DNA of 23,311 nucleotides, taken from positions 1 through 23,311 of the forward strand of contig CAZIWW010000009.1 of NCBI GenBank assembly GCA_964543275.1. Reading direction: 5' to 3'. This DNA comes from CAZIWW01 sp964543275 (GTDB lineage: Bacteria > Patescibacteriota > Minisyncoccia > Moranbacterales > UBA11712). Below the pieces are notes generated by a model. That model was not told the origin of the DNA, ran no database searches, and saw only the letters and a program-made list of their open reading frames with translations. Positions 1 through 6,468 of this stretch are shown one piece after another (the first letter of the stretch is position 1; each line of letters opens with the position of its first letter). The translations under genes were made by a program, and so were the position numbers.

Positions 1-1
1 T

Positions 2-694
2 ATGTTAATCAGCGTTCGCAATCTCTCAAAAACTTACGATAACGAGGGGGTCCTGACACACGCCGTTCGGGGCGTTTCTTTTAATGTAGAGAGTGGAGAG
101 TTCGCGGCTATTATGGGTCCCAGCGGTTGCGGCAAATCGACTTTGATGCAAATGCTGGGGTTTTTGGATCGTCCGACTGGCGGCGAGTATTATTTCGAGG
201 GCGTGGACACTAAAAAATTTTCCGATGACGAGCTGGCTTATCTCCGAAATCAAAAAATAGGTTTTGTCTTTCAATCCTTTAACTTATTACCGCGAACGAC
301 GGTATATGAGAATGTGGAACTGCCCCTGCTTTATAATGAGAAGAGGGAATCGAAAAAAATTATCAGGGCAAGGGTTAAATCCGCTCTTCAAGCGGTTGGG
401 TTGGAACGGCGCGTTGATTATTTATCCAATCAATTGAGCGGCGGGGAGCAGCAGAGGGTGGCTATCGCCCGAGCCTTGGTAAATGATCCCGCCTTGATTT
501 TGGCCGACGAGCCGACTGGGAATCTCGATTCCAAATCTGGAATTCAAGTTATGAAAATTCTGCAAGATCTTAGCAATCAAGGCAATACGGTGATTATGGT
601 AACGCATGATAAATTAATTGCCGAATATGCCAAGAGAGTAATCAGAATGCTGGATGGGAAAGTGGTGGAAGATGTGAAGATTCAAGTCAAATGA
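2..694 (+). CDS. ABC transporter ATP-binding protein, MacB/LolD type
   Basis: This 230-residue protein is the cytoplasmic ATPase of a lipoprotein/peptide-export-type ABC transporter. All nucleotide-binding motifs are visible: Walker A GPSGCGKST at 39-47, Q-loop Gln91 in FVFQSFNLLP, signature LSGGEQQ at 145-151, Walker B LILADE at 165-170, D-loop NLDS, and switch His202. Length and the N-terminal start MLISVRNLSKTY fit a complete LolD/MacB ATPase, although only one base lies upstream, so the start and RBS cannot be judged. The next two genes on the same strand are MacB/FtsX-type permeases, and the three very likely form one transporter. E. coli MacB fuses ATPase and permease; here they are separate. 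The substrate is unknown. Confidence 0.93.
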   Translation: MLISVRNLSKTYDNEGVLTHAVRGVSFNVESGEFAAIMGPSGCGKSTLMQMLGFLDRPTGGEYYFEGVDTKKFSDDELAYLRNQKIGFVFQSFNLLPRTTVYENVELPLLYNEKRESKKIIRARVKSALQAVGLERRVDYLSNQLSGGEQQRVAIARALVNDPALILADEPTGNLDSKSGIQVMKILQDLSNQGNTVIMVTHDKLIAEYAKRVIRMLDGKVVEDVKIQVK

Positions 695-711
695 AGTCTT
701 CTCGCGGCAAC

Positions 712-783
712 TAATTTCAACTTTATTTCAACTTAGTTTCAAGAAATTAATAGAAATTAGCTTCGCGAAGTTCGTTGAAATTA
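712..783. repeat. Intergenic inverted repeat, family D copy 1
   Basis: TAATTTCAAC (712-721) is the exact reverse complement of GTTGAAATTA (774-783). The space holds repeated TTTCAA units and a 10-bp palindrome CTTCGCGAAG (761-770). The right arm ends 1 bp before the TTG start of the first permease. A related sequence (GAAATT, a CCGCGAA core, TAGAAATTAATTG) recurs at 13065-13108. Confidence 0.7.
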
Positions 784-784
784 A

Positions 785-2041
785 TTGTCCAAACAAGTGC
801 GTTTCTCTGACCCAATTAAAATATCATACCAGAATTTAATGGCGGCTAAGTTCCGTTCTTTTTTGACTATTTTGGGGATTGTGATTGGCATTGCTTCGGT
901 TATTGTCATTATGGCTATCGGCACCAGCGCCCAAGAATTAATTTTAGATCAGGTCAGAGGCATTGGATCCAATTTAATCGGTATTCTTCCGGGGGCCGCT
1001 GAAGAAAAAGGACCGCCGGTCAGCATGATGGGAGTGGCAATCACCACCTTGAAATACGAAGACCTGGAAGCCTTAACTGATCGAGGTAAATTTCCTCATA
1101 TTGTTGGCGGAGCCGCTTATGTGACTGGAACAGAAGCTATTCAGCGCGGGAGCGCGAGCAAAGTTATGAGTTATACGGGGACAACAGCCAGCTATATTGA
1201 AATAGAAGATACCGGGGTGGCGCGGGGAAGATTTTTTAATAAAGAAGAGGAAAAGAGCATGGCCAGAGTCGCGGTTTTGGGAAGCCAGACGTCGGAGGAA
1301 TTTTTTGGCAAAGGCGCAAACCCGATTGGAGAGCGGATAAAAATCGGCAAAGAAAATTTTACGGTAATCGGCGTGCTAGAAGAAAGAGGAGCGGCTGTTT
1401 TTACCAACCAGGACATAGCCGTTTTTATTCCTCTTTTTACCGCTCAAAAAATATTGCTTGGCATTGATCATCTTAACTTCGTGCGTCTTAAGGTGGACAG
1501 CGAGGAAAATATAGAAAAAACGGTGGCTAGCGTTAAGGCTGAACTTCGCAAGCGTCACGACATAGATGATCCGTCTGACGACGACTTTACAGTGCGCGAC
1601 CAAAAGACGGGACTCGAGATGATCGGCAATATTACCAACATCCTCAAATATTTTTTGGCGGCCATCGCGGCTATTTCTCTGGCAGTGGGCGGAGTGGGAA
1701 TTATGAATACTATGCTTATCAGCGTCAATCAGCGAATTCGCGAGGTTGGTCTTCGCAAAGCTTTGGGAGCGAAAAATTCAACTATAATGCTCCAGTTTTT
1801 AGTTGAATCGGTTTTCATCACTCTAATTGGCGGCGTCCTCGGCATCCTATTCGGAGTTCTTGTTTCTTTAGCGGCGGCGGCAATAATTCAGTATCTGGGA
1901 TACCACTGGCCGTTTATCGTAACTCCTTTCTCGGTTGCTTTGGCGGCTCTTATTTCTGCGGCGGTCGGAATTATTTTTGGTATCTATCCAGCTAGGAAAG
2001 CCGCGAAGTTGAATGTGGTGGAAGCGTTGAGATACGAGTAG
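785..2041 (+). CDS. MacB/FtsX-type ABC transporter permease, first copy
   Basis: This 418-residue membrane protein has the MacB permease plan. TM1 is at about 27-47, an extracytoplasmic MacB_PCD-like domain at about 48-280, and an FtsX-type C-terminal domain with three TM segments at about 285-418. Family marks include GGVGIMN at 302-308, REVGLRKALGA at 319-329 and the closing GIYPARKAAKLNVVEALR. The start is TTG with no Shine-Dalgarno site. I keep it because the residues before the first internal Met19 (IKISYQNLMAAKFRS) match the conserved family lead-in to TM1. It is about 90 bp downstream of the ATPase and is homologous to the next gene, so a heterodimeric permease is likely. Confidence 0.9.
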   Translation: MSKQVRFSDPIKISYQNLMAAKFRSFLTILGIVIGIASVIVIMAIGTSAQELILDQVRGIGSNLIGILPGAAEEKGPPVSMMGVAITTLKYEDLEALTDRGKFPHIVGGAAYVTGTEAIQRGSASKVMSYTGTTASYIEIEDTGVARGRFFNKEEEKSMARVAVLGSQTSEEFFGKGANPIGERIKIGKENFTVIGVLEERGAAVFTNQDIAVFIPLFTAQKILLGIDHLNFVRLKVDSEENIEKTVASVKAELRKRHDIDDPSDDDFTVRDQKTGLEMIGNITNILKYFLAAIAAISLAVGGVGIMNTMLISVNQRIREVGLRKALGAKNSTIMLQFLVESVFITLIGGVLGILFGVLVSLAAAAIIQYLGYHWPFIVTPFSVALAALISAAVGIIFGIYPARKAAKLNVVEALRYE

Positions 2042-2042
2042 G

Positions 2043-2159
2043 TCTCTACGAACTGCGAAGCGATTACGAAAATACTAAAACTGATAATCATTTTATGTTT
2101 CATAAATCAATTCCGCGCACAATTTCGTATTTTCGTAAAAATTTCGTAGTTCGTAGAGA
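2043..2159. repeat. Intergenic inverted repeat, family A copy 1
   Basis: Two nested perfect arm pairs are present: TCTCTACGAACT (2043-2054) with AGTTCGTAGAGA (2148-2159), and TTACGAAAATAC (2064-2075) with GTATTTTCGTAA (2127-2138). The element starts 1 bp after the stop codon of the first permease and ends 23 bp before the next start. The same family fills 20347-20490. Confidence 0.85.
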
Positions 2160-2182
2160 AATATTAACTAAATAAGCTTGTT

Positions 2183-3487
2183 ATGCCGTTAGTTGCCAAA
2201 TTAGCCAGTATCACGAAACTTGCCATAAGATCTCCCCATGAATGGGCGGTCGTTGTCCGTTTGGCTTTGCGTAATTTAAGAATGAATAAATTGCGAACCT
2301 TGCTGACTGTCTTGGGAATTGTGGTTGGTGTTATGGCGGTGATTGTGGTGATGGCCGGCGGAGCAATGCTCAAAGATTACGTGGTTGGCCAAATCGAAGC
2401 TTTTGGAACGGATGCTATTGAGGTTGAGATTAAGGTGCCGGGGGCAGAGCCAGTTTCCTCTCAAAATGTGGCCGGCGCGGCAATGGGTATGACAGTGACT
2501 ACCCTGAAGAAAGAAGATGGGGAGGCGGTGAGCAGACTTTCTAATGTTAGTGATTGGTACGCCGGACTTCTGTCCCAGGAAACAGTTAGTTATAAGAGGG
2601 TAAATAAAAGAGCGCTATTAATGGGGGTGACGCCGGGCGTTTTTAAGGTAGACAAACAGCTGGAGATTGAGTCTGGGTCGGAATTTACCGAGAACGATGA
2701 ATCCTCCATGTCCAGAGTGGCCGTTATTGGGGCTGATATTAAGGAAAGTTTTTTTGGCGGTGAGGATCCGGTGGGAAAGAAAATCAAAATTAGAGGAACT
2801 AGCTATCGAGTGGTCGGGACGCTTAAGGAGAGAGGAACGGTTGGTCCAATGAGCTTTGATGATTTTATTTATATCCCTCTCAAAACTCTTCAGAAAAAGA
2901 TTATGGGTGTCGATCACGTGCAGTTTATGCTTTTCAACGTCAAAGATTCTTCGAGGATTGAGGAAACGACGGAGGAGATTAAGGGAGTGATGAGAAGCCA
3001 GCATGAAATTAGCAAGCCCGAGGAAGAAGACTTTACCGTTATGTCAATGGTGGAAGCTATGGAAATTTTAGAAAGCGTCTTTGGAATTATTAATATCTTG
3101 CTTTTGGCGCTTACTTCTATCTCGCTCGTTGTCGGCGGGGTGGGGATTATGAATGTGATGTATGTGGCGGTGAGCGAGCGCACGCGCGAGATTGGTCTGC
3201 GCAAAGCGGTGGGAGCCAGCAGCTCCAGCATTTTGCGGCAGTTTTTGTTTGAAGCGGTTTTTGTTACTCTAGCCGGCGGCGCGGTCGGAATAATTTTAGG
3301 AGTGGCGCTTACTTATCTTCTTAGTCAGTTTGCCATAAAGTCCGGTTTTGCCATTGACTTCATTGTTCCTCTTCATTCTCTTTTCATAGCGGCCGGATTT
3401 TCAGTGGCCGTTGGAATTATTTTCGGCATCTATCCGGCTTACAAAGCCTCGCAGTTGAGTCCTATGGAAGCGTTAAAGAAAGAATAA
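2183..3487 (+). CDS. MacB/FtsX-type ABC transporter permease, second copy
   Basis: This 434-residue protein is a paralogue of the preceding permease with the same order: TM1 at about 38-60, a periplasmic-core-like domain at about 61-285, and a three-TM FtsX domain at about 290-434. It carries GGVGIMN, a REIGLRKAVGA motif and a terminal GIYPAYKASQLSPMEALKKE. It has about 20 extra N-terminal residues compared with the first copy. The ATG at 2183 has no clear Shine-Dalgarno site and lies 24 bp after a long inverted repeat that fills the gap between the two permeases. With the upstream ATPase and permease it probably forms an exporter. No MacA-like adaptor is in the window. Confidence 0.9.
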   Translation: MPLVAKLASITKLAIRSPHEWAVVVRLALRNLRMNKLRTLLTVLGIVVGVMAVIVVMAGGAMLKDYVVGQIEAFGTDAIEVEIKVPGAEPVSSQNVAGAAMGMTVTTLKKEDGEAVSRLSNVSDWYAGLLSQETVSYKRVNKRALLMGVTPGVFKVDKQLEIESGSEFTENDESSMSRVAVIGADIKESFFGGEDPVGKKIKIRGTSYRVVGTLKERGTVGPMSFDDFIYIPLKTLQKKIMGVDHVQFMLFNVKDSSRIEETTEEIKGVMRSQHEISKPEEEDFTVMSMVEAMEILESVFGIINILLLALTSISLVVGGVGIMNVMYVAVSERTREIGLRKAVGASSSSILRQFLFEAVFVTLAGGAVGIILGVALTYLLSQFAIKSGFAIDFIVPLHSLFIAAGFSVAVGIIFGIYPAYKASQLSPMEALKKE

Positions 3488-3497
3488 TTTATCTTCA

Positions 3498-3535
3498 AAG
3501 AATTTTTTTAACTAAGGGAAGATTTTTTAAACTAA
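3498..3535. repeat. Imperfect tandem repeat abutting the assembly gap
   Basis: AAGAATTTTTTTAACTAA (3498-3515) is followed by AAGATTTTTTAAACTAA (3519-3535), an imperfect copy ending exactly where the N run begins. A longer tandem array may have broken the assembly. The gene-free stretch 3488-3791 otherwise holds the gap, a promoter, an AT-rich leader and a hairpin. Confidence 0.55.
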
Positions 3536-3635
3536 NNNNNNNNNNNNNNNNNNNNNNNNNNNNNNNNNNNNNNNNNNNNNNNNNNNNNNNNNNNNNNNNN
3601 NNNNNNNNNNNNNNNNNNNNNNNNNNNNNNNNNNN
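3536..3635. other. Assembly gap (100 N)
   Basis: Exactly 100 undetermined bases, the usual placeholder for a gap of unknown length between contigs. Adjacency of the permease and the DUF4012 gene is therefore scaffold-based and should not be taken as proven. Confidence 0.97.
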
Positions 3636-3636
3636 T

Positions 3637-3665
3637 TTGACAAGAAATGCTTTTCGTGATAGCTT
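3637..3665 (+). promoter_or_regulatory. Sigma70-type promoter for the DUF4012 gene
   Basis: TTGACA (3637-3642), a 17-bp spacer and TAGCTT (3660-3665). It predicts a start near 3672 and a leader of about 120 nt. It begins 1 bp after the N gap. It shares TTGACAAG and the TAGCTT box with the promoter at 9487-9515. Confidence 0.6.
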
Positions 3666-3762
3666 TCGGAGTCTGGTAGCTGGTACTTTGTATTATTTTG
3701 TATTTGGCGAGCAAGACCGAAAGATAGTTGAATTAGCTTTATTTGTTTAAATCTCTCTTAAT

Positions 3763-3781
3763 CCCCCTTTGAGAAAGGGGG
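3763..3781 (+). promoter_or_regulatory. Hairpin overlapping the RBS region of the DUF4012 gene
   Basis: CCCCCTTT (3763-3770), loop GAG, AAAGGGGG (3774-3781): an 8-bp perfect stem ending 10 nt before the ATG at 3792. The G-run is the only RBS-like tract, so the stem could mask ribosome entry. Confidence 0.5.
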
Positions 3782-3791
3782 GGAAGATATA

Positions 3792-5201
3792 ATGATGGAC
3801 GGTGAAATTGAGACTCTTAATGCTAAAGAAGTAAAGACCAAGCCCAAGAAACGCGGATGGTTGTTTTGGATTTTGTTTTGGCTGATTTCAGTCGTTCTGC
3901 TTTTTGGCTGGTATATTTTTTTGCAGGTTAGAAATAAAAATATCCAAAATCTTAAGCCGTTAGTCGGCGTTTTGCCGGTTGGAAGCGAGAGACAAAATGA
4001 GCTTCGGGTGATGCTGGATATTTTTGACAAGTCGGCTGGGTTTGACGAGGAAAAAACTTTTCTTATTCTTTTGCAAAACGATATGGAATTGCGTCCCGGC
4101 GGAGGCTTTATTGGCGCTTTCGGAGTTTTAAAAATGAATGATGGCAAGGTGGCTGATATTCAGATCCATGACACCGGAAACTTTGACGGGCGTATTCCCA
4201 ATGCCGAAAAGCCGCCTTACCCGATGGTCGAGATGCTCTACATTAAATCTTGGAAACTGCGCGATTCCAACTGGTCGCCGGATTTCAAAATTAACGCCGA
4301 AAAAGCCGAATATTTTTACAAGCTCGGCGAAGGCGAGGAAAATTTCGACGGGGTGATGGCCATTAACACTGTGGTTTTAAATTCTTTTTTGGAAATTACC
4401 GGGCCGATTAGAATTGACGAGTATCCCGGGGAATACAGCGACGAAAACGCCATTGCTCAACTTGAGTATCAAGTTGAAAAGGGTTATGCGGAGCAGGGGA
4501 TTAAGAAAGGCGAACGTAAGGATATTATTAAGAAGCTGGCCAAAGTTTTGGTTGAGAAAACTCACAGCTTCAACAATTCCCAACGCTTAGAGCTGGTCAA
4601 AAAAATAGAAAAGCATCTTCAGGAGAAAGATATAACTTTGTATTTCAAAGACGAGGATTTGCAAAAGGAGATTGAGGAAATGGGTTGGGGAGGGCGAGTG
4701 AAAGATTACAGCGGCGATTATCTGATGGTAGTGGACGCTAATTTGAATTCACTGAAAAGCGACCACTGCATTCGAAGATCAATTGACTATCAAGTTGATT
4801 TGAGCGGCGACGCGCCTCAAGCGGTTTTAAATTTAACTTATAAGCATACCTGTCGAGTAGAAGATTGGATGACGTCTGATTATCAGGACTGGCTGCGGGT
4901 TTATGTTCCCAAAAGTTCCTGGCTGGTTGAATCCAGCGGCCAGGAAGGCAAGGTTCGCTTTGAAGAGGATTTAGGCAAAAAAGTTTTGGCGATGAAAGTT
5001 TATGTTCCCATCGGGCAAACCAAGACGGTAACTTTGAAATATAGTCTGCCGGCTGAAATTAAAAACGGTGTATATAATCTCCTGATTCAAAAACAATCCG
5101 GCGCGGGCGAAGTGCCGGTAAAGATTTTAGTAAAAGAAGCGGATGGAACGACAGAGGAAGCAGAAGAAATGCTGGCAGGAGATAAAGTCTTCAATTTCTA
5201 A
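3792..5201 (+). CDS. DUF4012 domain membrane protein
   Basis: This 469-residue protein has a short basic cytoplasmic N-terminus, one TM segment at about 24-45, and a large outside domain. DUF4012 hallmarks are clear: FLILLQNDMELRPGGGFIGA at about 90-109, RDSNWSPDF at 157-165 and FDGVMAINTVVLNSFLEITG at 185-204. Members are common in Patescibacteria and Gram-positives and often lie near polysaccharide genes; the biochemical role is not established. Here it precedes a Wzz-like gene in a surface polysaccharide region, so a cell-envelope role is inferred. ATG codons occur at 3792 and 3795; a G-run inside a hairpin (3774-3783) is the only RBS-like tract. A TTGACA/TAGCTT promoter lies at 3637-3665. 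The stop codon falls inside the arm of an intergenic inverted repeat. Confidence 0.9.
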   Translation: MMDGEIETLNAKEVKTKPKKRGWLFWILFWLISVVLLFGWYIFLQVRNKNIQNLKPLVGVLPVGSERQNELRVMLDIFDKSAGFDEEKTFLILLQNDMELRPGGGFIGAFGVLKMNDGKVADIQIHDTGNFDGRIPNAEKPPYPMVEMLYIKSWKLRDSNWSPDFKINAEKAEYFYKLGEGEENFDGVMAINTVVLNSFLEITGPIRIDEYPGEYSDENAIAQLEYQVEKGYAEQGIKKGERKDIIKKLAKVLVEKTHSFNNSQRLELVKKIEKHLQEKDITLYFKDEDLQKEIEEMGWGGRVKDYSGDYLMVVDANLNSLKSDHCIRRSIDYQVDLSGDAPQAVLNLTYKHTCRVEDWMTSDYQDWLRVYVPKSSWLVESSGQEGKVRFEEDLGKKVLAMKVYVPIGQTKTVTLKYSLPAEIKNGVYNLLIQKQSGAGEVPVKILVKEADGTTEEAEEMLAGDKVFNF

Positions 5202-5325
5202 TGTTTAATTGTTCTAATTGGCATAATAAAATCTTAATGACCAATGCCTGAAAGCCAAAACAGGATTTGGCGCTTAGTGCTTGGGATTTAGTTAGAAATT
5301 AGAGCGGCTAGGTTAATTAGAAATT
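5193..5325. repeat. Intergenic inverted repeat, family B copy 1
   Basis: AATTTCTAAT (5193-5202) pairs with ATTAGAAATT (5316-5325). The interior has AATGACCAATG and TTGGGATTTAG segments that match family B copy 2 (18524-18671). The left arm overlaps the last two codons and stop of the DUF4012 gene, and the right arm ends 13 bp before the next promoter. Confidence 0.7.
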
Positions 5326-5338
5326 TTAACGGTTTGTC

Positions 5339-5367
5339 TTGACAAGCTAACGATATTTCTTTATGCT
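5339..5367 (+). promoter_or_regulatory. Sigma70-type promoter for the Wzz-like gene
   Basis: TTGACA (5339-5344), a 17-bp spacer and TATGCT (5362-5367). The predicted start near 5374 leaves a leader of about 25 nt before the ATG at 5399. It is the best promoter match in the window. Confidence 0.72.
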
Positions 5368-5398
5368 TTCCTGTTAATTCGCAAAGGCGATAAATTCC

Positions 5399-6130
5399 AT
5401 GAATTATACGCAATTTATCTCCATTCTAAAGCAAAAAATCGGGTTGATGGTTTTAGTCGGCTTGTTGCTGGCGGCTTTAGTTTTTTGGGGAACGATGCTT
5501 ATTTCTCCCAGATATCAGTCTAATTTTGATGTGCTGATAGTTCAGAATCAAGAAGGTTTTATGGACTCTTATACCCTTGCCAAGTCAACGGAATATTTTT
5601 CCAAAGTTTTATCAGAGGGAATTTATACCGAAGCTTTTCTAAATAAAGTATTAGAGGCTTATCCCGAACTTTTCAAAACTCTGCCGATTAGCCGGGTGGA
5701 AAAAATGAAGAGCTGGGGCAAGATGGTGAGAATTAATCGGGATGTTGAGTTGGGAATGATTGGCATTAAAGTCTTGGCGAACAGCAATGTCCAGGCTGAA
5801 AAAGTTTCCAAAACTATCGCCGATGTTTTGGCTAATGATAATAAAATGTTCATAAGCGAGAATCAGAATATTGAAGTGAGAATGATTAACAGCCCGGTGG
5901 TCAAAAGCAATCCCGGAGCGGCTATGTTGACATTGAGCGTTGCGGCGGCCTTCTTTATTGGCTTTCTGACGGTTTTTGCTTTTTTGTTTTATGGGAATAT
6001 TTTTAGGGGAGAAAATATTTCAAAGTTTGAAAATATTAATGACCGGGATATTTGGGGAGAATCTAGAGCTAAAGACAGTTTGGGAAATGTGGTTGACAGT
6101 GAGACGGGAAATATAATTGGTAGGTTGTAA
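5399..6130 (+). CDS. Wzz-like polysaccharide chain-length / co-polymerase protein
   Basis: This 243-residue protein resembles the polysaccharide co-polymerase (Wzz/capsule chain-length) family. It has TM1 at about 15-35, an extracytoplasmic region of about 150 residues, and TM2 at about 178-202, followed by a hydrophilic cytoplasmic tail of about 40 residues. The segment before TM2, VVKSNPGAAM, matches the family's usual Pro-containing entry to TM2. No Walker motifs or tyrosine cluster are visible, so this is not a fused tyrosine kinase. It is likely to set chain length with the Wzy-type protein at 9552-11084. A strong promoter (5339-5367) puts transcription start about 25 nt before the ATG; the RBS is weak (AAAGGCG). 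Confidence 0.8.
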   Translation: MNYTQFISILKQKIGLMVLVGLLLAALVFWGTMLISPRYQSNFDVLIVQNQEGFMDSYTLAKSTEYFSKVLSEGIYTEAFLNKVLEAYPELFKTLPISRVEKMKSWGKMVRINRDVELGMIGIKVLANSNVQAEKVSKTIADVLANDNKMFISENQNIEVRMINSPVVKSNPGAAMLTLSVAAAFFIGFLTVFAFLFYGNIFRGENISKFENINDRDIWGESRAKDSLGNVVDSETGNIIGRL

Positions 6131-6231
6131 GGAAATAGGTTTAAGGCTGTGGGCAAGCTGTAGGCTGGAAGTCGTAAGCAGGAACTAGGCAACTTACAGC
6201 TTGCGGTCTATGATCTGTCCCGTTGCCAGTG
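6131..6231. repeat. Intergenic inverted repeat, family C copy 1
   Basis: GCAAGCTGTA (6153-6162) pairs exactly with TACAGCTTGC (6195-6204). The flanks GGAAATAGG, AGCTGTAGG, TCTATGA and TGTCCC recur in the same order at 19810-19937. It begins right after the stop of the Wzz-like gene and takes the first third of the 338-bp gene-free stretch 6131-6468. The rest holds the regulatory palindromes and leader. Confidence 0.65.
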
Positions 6232-6289
6232 GCTTGTTTTTCTATAACTTAGACTCTCGGCGATTGAGAGTTCTGAAAACGCGATGGGT

Positions 6290-6373
6290 TAATCCAGTAA
6301 TCTAGTATACTGGATTATAACTTTTGTTTTCGGTATTCTCAATCCCCGAAATTTTGGGGTGAAAAGATATAAT
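6290..6373 (+). promoter_or_regulatory. Operator-like palindromes and -10 box upstream of the 775-aa gene
   Basis: TAATCCAGTA (6290-6299) pairs exactly with TACTGGATTA (6308-6317) across 8 bp. CCCCGAAATTTTGGGG (6344-6359) is a near-palindrome with one mismatched pair. TATAAT follows at 6368-6373 without a recognisable -35. Such spacing suits a regulated promoter, with a start near 6380 and a leader of about 90 nt. The role is inferred. Confidence 0.4.
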
Positions 6374-6452
6374 GTCCTTTGAAAATTTGAAAATTCTGTG
6401 CTCATTTCGGGCGCAGTGAAAAATATTTTTAAAATTCTGATTCGATTCGAAA

Positions 6453-6460
6453 GGAAGGAG
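6453..6460 (+). promoter_or_regulatory. Strong Shine-Dalgarno site of the 775-aa gene
   Basis: GGAAGGAG lies 8 nt before ATG 6469. Most genes in this window lack any such site, so it both fixes the start and marks the gene as different. Confidence 0.75.
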
Positions 6461-6468
6461 TAGACGAC

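Noticed and set aside
2618..3004. 128-codon minus-strand ORF inside the second permease
   Set aside because: It lies wholly antisense to a well-supported MacB-type permease and shows no recognisable motif.
6372..6419. 15-codon ORF in the leader of the 775-aa gene
   Set aside because: It starts within a TATAAT box, has no RBS and probably lies at or before the transcription start.
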